DNA from: Phycisphaerae bacterium
Lineage (GTDB): Bacteria > Planctomycetota > Phycisphaerae > Phycisphaerales > UBA1924
Direction of reading: 5' to 3'
NCBI GenBank assembly: GCA_002706885.1
Contig: PAKY01000034.1
Location: forward strand, 1-39,400
Length of the DNA: 39,400 bases
Below, one piece after another: positions 1 to 7,727 of this stretch; positions within the stretch are counted from its first letter, which is position 1, and each line of letters opens with the position of its first letter. Position numbers and translations under genes: made by a program. The notes under the pieces are model-generated. The model did no database searches and had not been told where the DNA came from. It saw nothing but the letters and a program-made list of their open reading frames with translations.

Positions 1-1100
1 CCATGCCCGAGGACAACTGGCACCGCGCCGACGAAGAGCTCGGCGGCCCCGGCCCCCACGCCCAGTTCCACAACGTCTACGGCATGCTCATGGTCAAGGC
101 CAGCCGCGAAGGCGTCATGGAGGCCAACCCCGACAAGCGCCCCTTCGTCCTCAGCCGCGCCAACTACATCGGCGGTCACCGCTACGGCGCGACCTGGACA
201 GGCGACAACAGCGCCAACTGGTACCACGTCGACGCCTCCATCCCCATGATGCTCAACCTCAGCCTCTCCGGACAGCCCTTCTGCGGCCCCGACATCGGCG
301 GCTTCGCCGGCGACGGCGACGGCAAGATGTTCGCGCGGTGGATGGGCTTCGGCGCTCTCATGCCCTTCGCCCGCGCCCACACCGCCAAGGGCAATATCGA
401 CAAGGAGCCCTGGGCATTCGGTGAAGAGGTCGAGGCCACCTGCCGGCGCGCCATCGAGCGTCGCTACCGCCTCATGCCGCTCCTCTACACGCTCTTCGAC
501 GAGACCCACCGCACCGGCATGCCCATCGGCCGCCCCCTCTTCTTCGCCGACCCCACCGACACCGCCCTCCGCAGCGAGGACGACGCGTTCATGCTCGGCG
601 ACAACCTCATCGTCTCCGCCGATCCCACCCCGGGCCGCGAGCGCGTTCACGTCCTTCCTCAGAACGAGAACTGGATCGAGTTCGACTTCCCGAGCTTCGA
701 CGGCGGTCGCGACAGCGAGGACCCCGACCAGGCCCGACTCTTCGTCCGCGCCGGCGGCATCGTCCCCACCGCTCCCGTCCATCAGCACTTCGGCGACCGC
801 CCCGACCAGCGCGACGAGCTGACCCTCATCGTCGCCCTCGACGACCAGGGCCGCGCCGAGTGCGAGCTCTACGAGGACGCCGGCGAGGGCTGGGGCTTCC
901 GCGACGGTGAGTTCGTCCGCACCCGCTACGAAGCGCGCCGCCGCGGCGACACCGTCGTCATCTCCTCCCGCGTCATCGACGGCGACATGGAACGCCCCAG
1001 CCGCACGCTCAACGTCCGACTCTTCGACGCCGACGGCGCCGAGGTCACCGCGAAGGGCAAGGACGGCGATCGCCTGACCATCGAGATGCCCAAGGGCTGA
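1..1100 (+). CDS. GH31 alpha-glucosidase family protein, 3' part (5' end outside window)
   Basis: This is the C-terminal part of a glycoside hydrolase family 31 enzyme, which hydrolyses terminal alpha-linked glucose (or xylose) residues. The segment FVLSRANYIGGHRYGATWTG followed by DNSANW is the family block carrying the general acid/base aspartate (Asp68 counted from the codon at position 3). The stretches GPDIGGF and EPWAFGEEVE are also typical. The nucleophile block (usually WNDMNEP) normally lies just upstream, so it falls outside the window; the ATG at position 3 is therefore an internal methionine, not the start. After the barrel comes the usual beta-sandwich C-terminal region, with LGDNLIVSADPTPGRERVHV. 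A DUF2237 gene follows 29 bases later on the same strand. The family is clear, but substrate specificity cannot be read from this fragment. Confidence 0.93.
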   Translation, partial: MPEDNWHRADEELGGPGPHAQFHNVYGMLMVKASREGVMEANPDKRPFVLSRANYIGGHRYGATWTGDNSANWYHVDASIPMMLNLSLSGQPFCGPDIGGFAGDGDGKMFARWMGFGALMPFARAHTAKGNIDKEPWAFGEEVEATCRRAIERRYRLMPLLYTLFDETHRTGMPIGRPLFFADPTDTALRSEDDAFMLGDNLIVSADPTPGRERVHVLPQNENWIEFDFPSFDGGRDSEDPDQARLFVRAGGIVPTAPVHQHFGDRPDQRDELTLIVALDDQGRAECELYEDAGEGWGFRDGEFVRTRYEARRRGDTVVISSRVIDGDMERPSRTLNVRLFDADGAEVTAKGKDGDRLTIEMPKG

Positions 1101-1129
1101 TCGGGCCCCTTGGCACAGCAAGGAGCCGG

Positions 1130-1522
1130 ATGATCTCGGTCAACGGCACGACGCACACCCTCGGCGAACGGAACGTCCTCGGCGGACCGCTCAAGCCCTG
1201 CTCGCGCGATCCGCTCACGGGCTTCTTCCGCGACGGATCGTGCAGAACCTGCGAGGAGGACGCGGGCTCACACACGGTCTGCGCCGTCATGACCGCCGAG
1301 TTCCTGGCGTTCTCCGCCGCCGCGGGCAACGACCTCTCGACGCCGCGGCCCGAATGGGGCTTCCCGGGCCTGAACCCGGGCGACCGTTGGTGCCTCTGCG
1401 CCCCCCGATGGCTCGAGGCCTACGAGGCAGCCGCCGCCCCGAGCGTCACCCTCGAAGCCACCCACGAACGGGCGCTCGAACTCATCCCCCTCGGGGCCCT
1501 TCAGCGATACGCGACCGAGTGA
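1130..1522 (+). CDS. DUF2237 family protein
   Basis: A complete 130-residue protein matching the DUF2237 family along its whole length. Family hallmarks seen are NVLGGPLKPCSRDPLTGFFR near residue 14, HTVCAVMT, GNDLSTPRPEWGFPGLNPGD and RWCLCAPRW, then LEATHERALE near the C-terminus. The conserved cysteines of the family are present. No biochemical function is established for these small cytosolic proteins. The start is supported by AAGGAG four bases upstream of the ATG. It lies 29 bases after the GH31 gene and could be cotranscribed with it. Its 3' end faces the esterase gene on the other strand. Confidence 0.9.
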   Translation: MISVNGTTHTLGERNVLGGPLKPCSRDPLTGFFRDGSCRTCEEDAGSHTVCAVMTAEFLAFSAAAGNDLSTPRPEWGFPGLNPGDRWCLCAPRWLEAYEAAAAPSVTLEATHERALELIPLGALQRYATE

Positions 1523-1530
1523 CGCCACAA

Positions 1531-1552
1531 GCCCCTGGCGCAAGCCTGGGGC
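1531..1552. other. Hairpin between convergent genes
   Basis: GCCCC and GGC pair with GCC and GGGGC around a GCAA tetraloop (a GNRA loop on the plus strand), with one T-T mismatch in the stem. It lies between the stop of the DUF2237 gene and the stop of the convergent esterase gene. There is no T tract on either side, so it is at best a weak or factor-assisted terminator or an mRNA 3'-end stabiliser. Confidence 0.35.
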
Positions 1553-1597
1553 AAACCAAGCCAAACGCTCACCGCGCCCTAACCGCCCAACCCGCCC

Positions 1598-4138
1598 TCA
1601 CCGCGCCGGATACAGCGCCCGAAGCCCCGTCCCCAACCGCTCGGCCCACGCCACCTCGTTGTGGTGATGCCCCTCACCCATGACGACCGTCACGCTCTGC
1701 TCCGACATCCCCGCGCCCACGAGCGCATCCGCGAGCCGCCGAACGTAGTCGCGGTACTGCTCGTTCCGCGCCGTGTCCATTTCGCTGAAGCTCACCTCAC
1801 GTGTCCCCATCCCGAGCACGACCCGCCGCGGCAACTCCCGAAAGTGCTTCACGATGTGCGCGACCAGCGGATCACCCTCCTCCGAAAGGATCGAGCAGCT
1901 CTCGACCAGCGCCATCCCGAACGCCCCGGGCCGCGTCGTCGCCGCGTAGAGGCTGATGATCCCCCCGAGGCTCGACCCGCCGATCGCCGTCCGCTCCGGC
2001 GCGTCGTCGACCGAGTACGCCGACTCGACCGCCGCCATCACCTCCTCCACGAGCCAGTCGACGAACGCCTCGCCGTCGGGCTGCACGCCCTGCAGTTCGC
2101 CGAGCCCCTCCGGGATGTATTCGTCCGCGCGGAACAGCCCGCTGTTCGGAACGCCCACGATGATCAGCGGCTCGATCGCGCCCTCAGCGATCAGCCGCGT
2201 CGCCGTCTCATCCGCGCCCCACTCACCCGGCAAGCCCGGGGGCCGCTCGAAGACGTTCTGCCCGTCCATGAGGTACAGCACCGGATACCGCCTGCCCTCC
2301 GACGCGCCCTGCTCGTACCCCTCCGGAAGGAACACGAGCAGATCGCGTCGAAACCCGTCAGCCACCCGCCCCGCGCCACCCGTGACGCGCAGCCGGCGCA
2401 CATCCCCAGTCACCTCCAGCGGCCGATCCGGATCACGCATGTCGCGGCTGTCGAACTGCCCGGGCTGATCGAACCGAGGAACGCTGAACCGAAGCTCTGG
2501 CGTCTCACCGTCCCTGAGCCCCGTGGTATCGATCATCGGCAGCGTCCTGTTGTCCCGCTGCTCCCCGTTCGCCGCGAGCTCCACCCGATCCCACGACCCG
2601 AGCGTGAACTTGAACTCCACCCGCGCGTCCGCCTCCGGCCGCGGAAGCGTCAACGACCAGGTCTTTCCGCCCTCGCGCGTCAGCCGCATCGCCGGGTCGC
2701 CCGCGTTCCAGTTCGAGAACACGTTGCTCGCGAAGTAGATCGGACGATCCTCGGACGCCGTTCCCGACTCGTCCGTCACGACGATCCGAAACCCCTGCTC
2801 AAGGTCTTGAGGGTCCGCCATATTCATCCGACGACGCGCCTCGACGTCCGCCGCTCCAACCTTCGGCGGGAACAGGTGCATCAACGCCGCGGAGGCCCGT
2901 TCCGCCCACGCCAGCTCATCGCGGGCGTGCTGCTCGACGACGTACATCGACGTGTCCGTGCGCGGGCTGATCAGGGTGTAGAGCGATCGCGCCGCCGCCA
3001 CCGCGTCGCCGGTCGTGTCACCACGAGCCATCTCCGCGCCGCCAACGCCGATGAAAGCACGCGACGGCGCCGCCGACTTCTTGTCAGCGCGACGCTCGCC
3101 GATCCAGGACGAGAGCGAACGCTTCCCGCCGCCCTCGACCAACTCGAGCGACGGGCTCTCCGCGATCACCAGCCCGAACGTCTCCGGCTCCGCGTGCGAC
3201 GCGTAGAGCGCAAAGAGCCCGGCGAGCCCCGCCCCACCGATGCCCGTCCGATCCGCAGCGTGATCCACACGGAACGCCCGCTCGACCCGCGGCATCACCT
3301 CGCCCGTCAGCCAGTCGAGGAAGCGATCGCCACGTCCGCGCTGATCCGCCTCCGCCGCTGCGAACGGCGGTGCGTACTCCGCGTACCGCGCCCCCTCGTA
3401 GCTCGGCACACCGACGATGATCATCGGCTCCACAAGCCCCGCGGAAACCAACGCCTGGGCCGTCTCGTCAAGCTTCCACTCGCCCGGAATGCCCGCGTGG
3501 TCCTGAAACACGTTCTGACCATCGAGCATGTACAGGACGGGGTACTCCCGATCGTCCGATCGCTCATACCCCGGCGGCAGCCAGACCAGCAGGTCCCGCA
3601 TCTTCCCCGCCGCCAACCCTTCGCCGCCCGCCACCTGCAGCCGCTTGACCGTCCCGGTCGCCTCGATCGGGCGATACTCCGCCGCAATGACGTAACCCTC
3701 GTCGCCCGACTTGAATCGCGGCACGCTCAGCTCGATGACGGGCCGCTCCCCCGCCGCCAACGCCGAGACGTCGAGCTCCGGCAACTGGCGGTTCGAGATC
3801 TCCTGGCCCTCAGCGTCGAGTTCGACGCGAGCCCAGCTTCCGAGCGTGAACTTGAACTCCGTCCCCTCGCCCAGCATCCCGGGCTCCATGACGATCTGCC
3901 AGCGCTTGTCCGACCGCGGGCTCAGGACGTAATCCGGGTCGCCCGGATCCCACGAGTTCACGCCGCTCGCCATGTAGATCGGCGCCGAGGCGTTGGCCGC
4001 CTGGCTCTCGTCGTTAACGACGATCACGAACCCTTGCGGAAGCGTTTCCGGACGTACCTTCTGGCCCCATGCGATCGAGGAAGCCAGAAACAGGGTCATG
4101 AGGGCCATCAGCGCGGCCCGGAAGTGGTGCTTGTGCAT
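1598..4138 (-). CDS. Exported tandem esterase (two Fes/esterase-D-like modules), first lobe lacking the catalytic Ser
   Basis: An 846-residue protein with a signal peptide (residues 1-25, ending ASSIAWG) and two tandem copies of one architecture: an N-terminal beta domain resembling starch/glycogen-binding folds (FKFTLGSWARVEL and FKFTLGSWDRVEL) followed by an alpha/beta-hydrolase of the enterochelin-esterase/esterase-D type. The second hydrolase has an intact nucleophile elbow, GGSSLGG (Ser723), and the catalytic-His region GHHHNEVAWAE. The first reads GGAGLAG, with Gly304 in place of the serine, so it is predicted inactive as an esterase although its His region (QHARDELAWAE) persists. The ATG at 4138 is preferred because the long upstream extension of the open frame is not signal-like. 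Neighbouring glycosidases suggest a role in deacylating exported polysaccharide, but this is inference. Confidence 0.85.
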   Translation of the reverse strand: MHKHHFRAALMALMTLFLASSIAWGQKVRPETLPQGFVIVVNDESQAANASAPIYMASGVNSWDPGDPDYVLSPRSDKRWQIVMEPGMLGEGTEFKFTLGSWARVELDAEGQEISNRQLPELDVSALAAGERPVIELSVPRFKSGDEGYVIAAEYRPIEATGTVKRLQVAGGEGLAAGKMRDLLVWLPPGYERSDDREYPVLYMLDGQNVFQDHAGIPGEWKLDETAQALVSAGLVEPMIIVGVPSYEGARYAEYAPPFAAAEADQRGRGDRFLDWLTGEVMPRVERAFRVDHAADRTGIGGAGLAGLFALYASHAEPETFGLVIAESPSLELVEGGGKRSLSSWIGERRADKKSAAPSRAFIGVGGAEMARGDTTGDAVAAARSLYTLISPRTDTSMYVVEQHARDELAWAERASAALMHLFPPKVGAADVEARRRMNMADPQDLEQGFRIVVTDESGTASEDRPIYFASNVFSNWNAGDPAMRLTREGGKTWSLTLPRPEADARVEFKFTLGSWDRVELAANGEQRDNRTLPMIDTTGLRDGETPELRFSVPRFDQPGQFDSRDMRDPDRPLEVTGDVRRLRVTGGAGRVADGFRRDLLVFLPEGYEQGASEGRRYPVLYLMDGQNVFERPPGLPGEWGADETATRLIAEGAIEPLIIVGVPNSGLFRADEYIPEGLGELQGVQPDGEAFVDWLVEEVMAAVESAYSVDDAPERTAIGGSSLGGIISLYAATTRPGAFGMALVESCSILSEEGDPLVAHIVKHFRELPRRVVLGMGTREVSFSEMDTARNEQYRDYVRRLADALVGAGMSEQSVTVVMGEGHHHNEVAWAERLGTGLRALYPAR

Positions 4139-4240
4139 GGCGCCATGGTATTCCGGAGGCTCTGTGGCGGTCGGCGCGGCGGACGATCCAATCACCGCCA
4201 CAATCCGCCCGAGAACGGGGATTCCGACCCATGTAAACGC

Positions 4241-4269
4241 TTGTCTGGGCGGGACGTTGGCACTATCTT
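4241..4269 (+). promoter_or_regulatory. Candidate sigma-70-type promoter for the PEP-CTERM-like gene
   Basis: TTGTCT (4241-4246) and TATCTT (4264-4269) are separated by exactly 17 bases, each matching four of six consensus positions. They lie in the 210-base gap between two divergent genes, about 80 bases upstream of the ATG at 4349. The pair was found by eye and is unproven. Confidence 0.4.
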
Positions 4270-4348
4270 TGGGGTACCAGGAGAGGTAGCGCCTGGCCGC
4301 TTCAGGCCCGTGCGCTGGATCGGGACATCCTTCAACAGGAGAGACACG

Positions 4349-5092
4349 ATGATTCGTGCAACGGTTGCGCTGGCCCTCGCGGCTGGCCTCGCTCAGGGCC
4401 AGCTCGCGACCATCAACGGGTCCGGGACGGTCAACGGCAACGGCAACGCCGGCTTCGGCGGTGAGATCGGCAACGGCAGCCTGACGGTCGAGACCCTCGC
4501 CGACGGCACCGTCAACCTCACGCTGAACCACGGCTCCGACTCCACCTTCGACAACGTCGGCATCTACGTCGATTCGGTCGCGGGCGGCATCAACGACACA
4601 ACGGGCCTCACCGACAGCCAGGACAACGGCCGCGGCATCCTCTCGGGTGGCAATGGCGTTTCCGACCTCGGCTTCGCGGCCGGCTTCAACGCCGACTACG
4701 GCATCACCTTCGACCAGTTCTTCAGCGGCATCTTCGGCCTCACCCCCGCCGATCCCGCCAACCTCGACTTCGTCGCGGGCATCGGGACCGATATGTCCCG
4801 CTCCCCGGAGGACGCCGTCTGGACCGCGAGCTTCAACCTCTCGCAGATCGGCCTCACCGCGGGTGACTCGTTCACCTTCGTCCTGACCTACGGCAACGGC
4901 GGCAACTACCGCTCGGGCGAGTTCATCGGCGCCAACCCCGATCAGGGGTCGTACCCCGACGGCGGAAACATCGGCGCCAACTTCTTCCAGCTCGGCGACA
5001 ACGACTACGTCCTTGTCAACTCCGTCCCGGCCCCGGGCGCCCTCGCCCTCCTCGGCCTCGGCGGCCTGACCGCGACCCGCCGCCGCCGCTAA
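4349..5092 (+). CDS. Exported protein with PEP-CTERM-like sorting tail
   Basis: A 247-residue protein with a short signal peptide (MIRATVALALAAGLAQG) and a C-terminal sorting signal made of VPAPG, a hydrophobic stretch (ALALLGLGGL) and a basic RRRR end. This is the VPAP variant of PEP-CTERM tails, which direct proteins to exosortase processing at the envelope in Gram-negative bacteria. The body is rich in Gly, Asn, Asp and Thr, with patterns like a secreted beta-sandwich; I recognise no catalytic motif. CAGGAGAG five bases upstream supports the ATG. The much longer open frame extending upstream to 1661 is antisense to the esterase and is not coding. A strong terminator follows at 5120. No exosortase gene is in the window. 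Confidence 0.85.
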   Translation: MIRATVALALAAGLAQGQLATINGSGTVNGNGNAGFGGEIGNGSLTVETLADGTVNLTLNHGSDSTFDNVGIYVDSVAGGINDTTGLTDSQDNGRGILSGGNGVSDLGFAAGFNADYGITFDQFFSGIFGLTPADPANLDFVAGIGTDMSRSPEDAVWTASFNLSQIGLTAGDSFTFVLTYGNGGNYRSGEFIGANPDQGSYPDGGNIGANFFQLGDNDYVLVNSVPAPGALALLGLGGLTATRRRR

Positions 5093-5119
5093 AACCGGCT
5101 CGCACGAAGACATCCCCCC

Positions 5120-5146
5120 AACCCAGCCGTCACGGCTGGGTTTTTT
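5120..5146 (+). terminator. Rho-independent terminator of the PEP-CTERM-like gene
   Basis: AACCCAGCC (5120-5128) pairs with GGCTGGGTT (5134-5142) around a small loop, followed by an unbroken run of T to 5146. It begins 27 bases after the stop codon and is the clearest intrinsic terminator in the window. Confidence 0.93.
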
Positions 5147-5307
5147 CATGCGCCCGCGCCGTCAAGGTCCTCGCATCAGACCGGATACACGCAGCCCGGG
5201 CCGCTGCGAACCGATTCGATGAGGACCACCGGTTCTGGGTCGTCGACCAAGGCCGAGGGGCGGCTCCCAACGCTCGACACCCTGTCGCCAGCCTGTCGCC
5301 TGGGCGC

Positions 5308-5342
5308 AAGAAAAAGGGCCCGGACCATGACGGCCCGGGCCC
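5308..5342 (-). terminator. Rho-independent terminator of the dockerin protein gene
   Basis: Read on the minus strand, GGGCCCGG pairs with CCGGGCCC around a loop that can pair further through GG/CC. The stem is followed by TTTTTCTT (complement of 5308-5315). It lies 34 bases after the stop of the minus-strand dockerin gene and faces the plus-strand terminator at 5120. The 160 bases between the two terminators contain nothing I recognise. Confidence 0.88.
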
Positions 5343-5376
5343 CTTGGAGGAACACTCAGCCCTCAGCGAGGGGGGA

Positions 5377-7548
5377 TTACTTCGCGACCGGGCAGCCGCC
5401 GCCGAAGACCTGGAGGAAGGTCACGACGTCGGCGATGTCGAACGTGCCCATCGGCGCCGAGAGGTCGGCCGACGGGTCCATCGCGCCGAAGCGCTGGAGG
5501 AACGTCACGACGTCCGCGATGTCAAGCGTCCCGAACGGCATCGCGAGGTCAGCCACGTTGCAGCCCATCGGGCCGACGGGCGCGGTCAGGTTGACGTACT
5601 GCATGCCCGGGAAGCGGACCTCGTCGCCGAAGTCGATGTCACGGACCTCGCCGAGGTTGTCGACGATGCCGTTCATGTCGCCGTCGTTCTCAGCAAGCGA
5701 CGGAGCGTCACCGAGGATCTGGTTCGACACGAAGTCGAAGCCGCCGCTGACGATCCAGCCCGCGAGCAGGATGTCCTGCTCGCCGTCCCAGCCGAGCTCG
5801 TCGAGGTCGATGCAGATCTCGATGCCCGTGTTGACAGCGTTGACCGCCGAGGCGACCGCCATGTCGTTGGTCACGCCACCGACGTTCGAGTTGTCGATGC
5901 TGACCTGGATCAGGCTCGGGACCGGGTTGCCGATCAGCGGGTTCTCCGGATCGCCCATCATCAGCGCCGAGAACAGCGCGTCGCTGCTCGTGCGCGGAGC
6001 GAACTGGCTCTGCAGGATTTCGGCCGTGCCGTCCTGACCGTCGATAGCGTCGCCGTTCGGGCCGCCGTCGAAGTCGATGAGCTCGACCGGGTTGGCGACG
6101 GGGGCGCCCGTGGCGTCGGTGACGTCGCCGCCGCTGAAGCTGCCGTAGTCGACGAGCACGTCCTCGAACCGCGCCGCGCCGTCGGTGCGGAGCACCGCGG
6201 CGTCAACGAAGTTGATCAGGTTGCCGGTGCCGCCGTCGACGCCGTTGTTGATGTCGAGCCAGTAGTCGGCCGCGAAGCCGTCGTCGAACATCAGGCCGGT
6301 CGACATCTCGTCGTCCGGGTTCGGGCCGTGACGGTTGAGGCCGTTGAACGCGATGTCCGGGTTGTCGTTGCGGGCCTCGTTCTGGCCGCCCGGCTGGGCG
6401 TCGAACCACCACACCGACTTGTTAAAGTTGTTCTGAAGGTTGCCGCCGATGAACACGTACAGGCGGTTGTTCGGAAGGTCGAGCGCCGCGCGGACGTTGT
6501 CGATCTCCGAGCCGTACGCCCAGTTCGCGTCGGGGCTCACGGGCGACGCGAGGCTCGGCGAACCGATCACGCCGAGGATGTTCGAGTTGTCAACGCCGAG
6601 CTGGATCGCCGGGGCGCCCGCGTCGCCGTCGACCAGCGCGCCGCCGTTCGCGGCGCCGTAGCCCGCGAGGTTGCCCGCGAGATCGAACGAGAAGTTGTTC
6701 GCCGCGGTGTTCTCGCCGTACCACGCGCGAGGAACGTTCGGCGTCTCGCCCATCATGTCCGCGTCGAACGCGTCGATGCTGATGACCTTGTCGGGCGTGA
6801 AGCCCGCGTCGAAGACCATGCCGCTCTGCGCGTTGACGATGAAGCCACCGTCGCCCGAGCCGCTGTTCAGGCCCGTCGCGCCGCCCGCGACCGTGTCGAA
6901 GTACAGGTCGAGCGCGTTGCCGTTCGACTCCAGGTTGCCCGCGACGAACAGGTAGATGTTGTTCGCGTCCTGCATCGCCCAGACCGCGTCGATCTCGGAG
7001 CCGCCGCCGCCCTGAGCGGTCGCGTCACCGTTGTCGCCGAAGCCCGTGAAGTTGGTCTGCTGGAAGTACAGCGCGTATCCCGCGTCCAGCGTGCCGTCGA
7101 CCGTCGCCGACCCCATCGGGATCGAATCGACCGTCACGAACTCGCTGCCCGGGAAACGCGAATCCATCGACCAGTCGATCGGACCGTTGCCGACGTTGGT
7201 CGTGTCGATCGGCAGGCTGCCGTCGTGGATGAGCTGGTTGCTCAGGAACGTCCGGTCGCCCGAGTTCACCCAGCCCGCAAGGCCGAAGCTCGTCGCGCCG
7301 TCCAGCGCCGTCTTCGGGATGCACAGCTCGATGCCCGTCATGACCTCCTCGGTCGGCTCACCGAAGTCGCCGCCCGTGAACATCCCCGCGCTGTTGTCGC
7401 CGAACCCGGTCGGAACCGTCTGCGACCAACGGATCGGTCCGTAGAACGAAACCTCGGACGCCGACAGCACGCCGTCCACGGTCGGCTGCGCGACCGCAAG
7501 ACCAGCCGCGCCGGCAAGCGCGGCGGCGCCAATGACTCGCATATTCAT
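5377..7548 (-). CDS. Exported surface protein with two GC-type dockerin repeats
   Basis: A 723-residue secreted protein with a signal peptide (MNMRVIGAAALAGAAGLAVA) cleaved before QPTVDG. The body contains repeated modules: TVDGVLSASE and TVDGTLDAGY each start a unit with a later FGDN motif, and SEIDAVWAMQDANNIYLFVAGNL resembles SEIDNVRAALDLPNNRLYVFIGGNL (about residues 205 and 365). The last 60 residues hold two near-identical dockerin-like segments, FGTLDIADVVTFLQRFG and MGTFDIADVVTFLQVFG, framed by GCN and GGCP; this is the GC-type dockerin module found in planctomycetes and thought to anchor or dock exported proteins. The start is supported by GGAGG eight bases upstream of the ATG. Ligand and partners are unknown. 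Confidence 0.9.
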   Translation of the reverse strand: MNMRVIGAAALAGAAGLAVAQPTVDGVLSASEVSFYGPIRWSQTVPTGFGDNSAGMFTGGDFGEPTEEVMTGIELCIPKTALDGATSFGLAGWVNSGDRTFLSNQLIHDGSLPIDTTNVGNGPIDWSMDSRFPGSEFVTVDSIPMGSATVDGTLDAGYALYFQQTNFTGFGDNGDATAQGGGGSEIDAVWAMQDANNIYLFVAGNLESNGNALDLYFDTVAGGATGLNSGSGDGGFIVNAQSGMVFDAGFTPDKVISIDAFDADMMGETPNVPRAWYGENTAANNFSFDLAGNLAGYGAANGGALVDGDAGAPAIQLGVDNSNILGVIGSPSLASPVSPDANWAYGSEIDNVRAALDLPNNRLYVFIGGNLQNNFNKSVWWFDAQPGGQNEARNDNPDIAFNGLNRHGPNPDDEMSTGLMFDDGFAADYWLDINNGVDGGTGNLINFVDAAVLRTDGAARFEDVLVDYGSFSGGDVTDATGAPVANPVELIDFDGGPNGDAIDGQDGTAEILQSQFAPRTSSDALFSALMMGDPENPLIGNPVPSLIQVSIDNSNVGGVTNDMAVASAVNAVNTGIEICIDLDELGWDGEQDILLAGWIVSGGFDFVSNQILGDAPSLAENDGDMNGIVDNLGEVRDIDFGDEVRFPGMQYVNLTAPVGPMGCNVADLAMPFGTLDIADVVTFLQRFGAMDPSADLSAPMGTFDIADVVTFLQVFGGGCPVAK

Positions 7549-7727
7549 GACAATGTCCTCCGGTTGAAGAGAGCTCTCCGCGCCGCAGGCAAGGCAAACA
7601 AGCCCACCAACGGACTTGGAAAGCGTATACAAACGGCGCACGCGGACAACCCGAACCGGCGTTTCCAAGCCCAAATGAGGGTCGCCTCCGCAAGTTCTGC
7701 GCGGGACATCCCGAATTCGCCGACTGG

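Noticed and set aside
4258..4272. Sigma-54-like motif TGGCAC-N5-TTGG
   Set aside because: The -12 element lacks the nearly invariant GC, and a sigma-70-like pair with perfect spacing overlaps it.
1661..4348. Very long plus-strand open frame antisense to the esterase
   Set aside because: It has no recognisable domain, is extremely Arg/Pro/His-rich and mirrors the codons of the real minus-strand gene; only its last part (from 4349) is a true gene.
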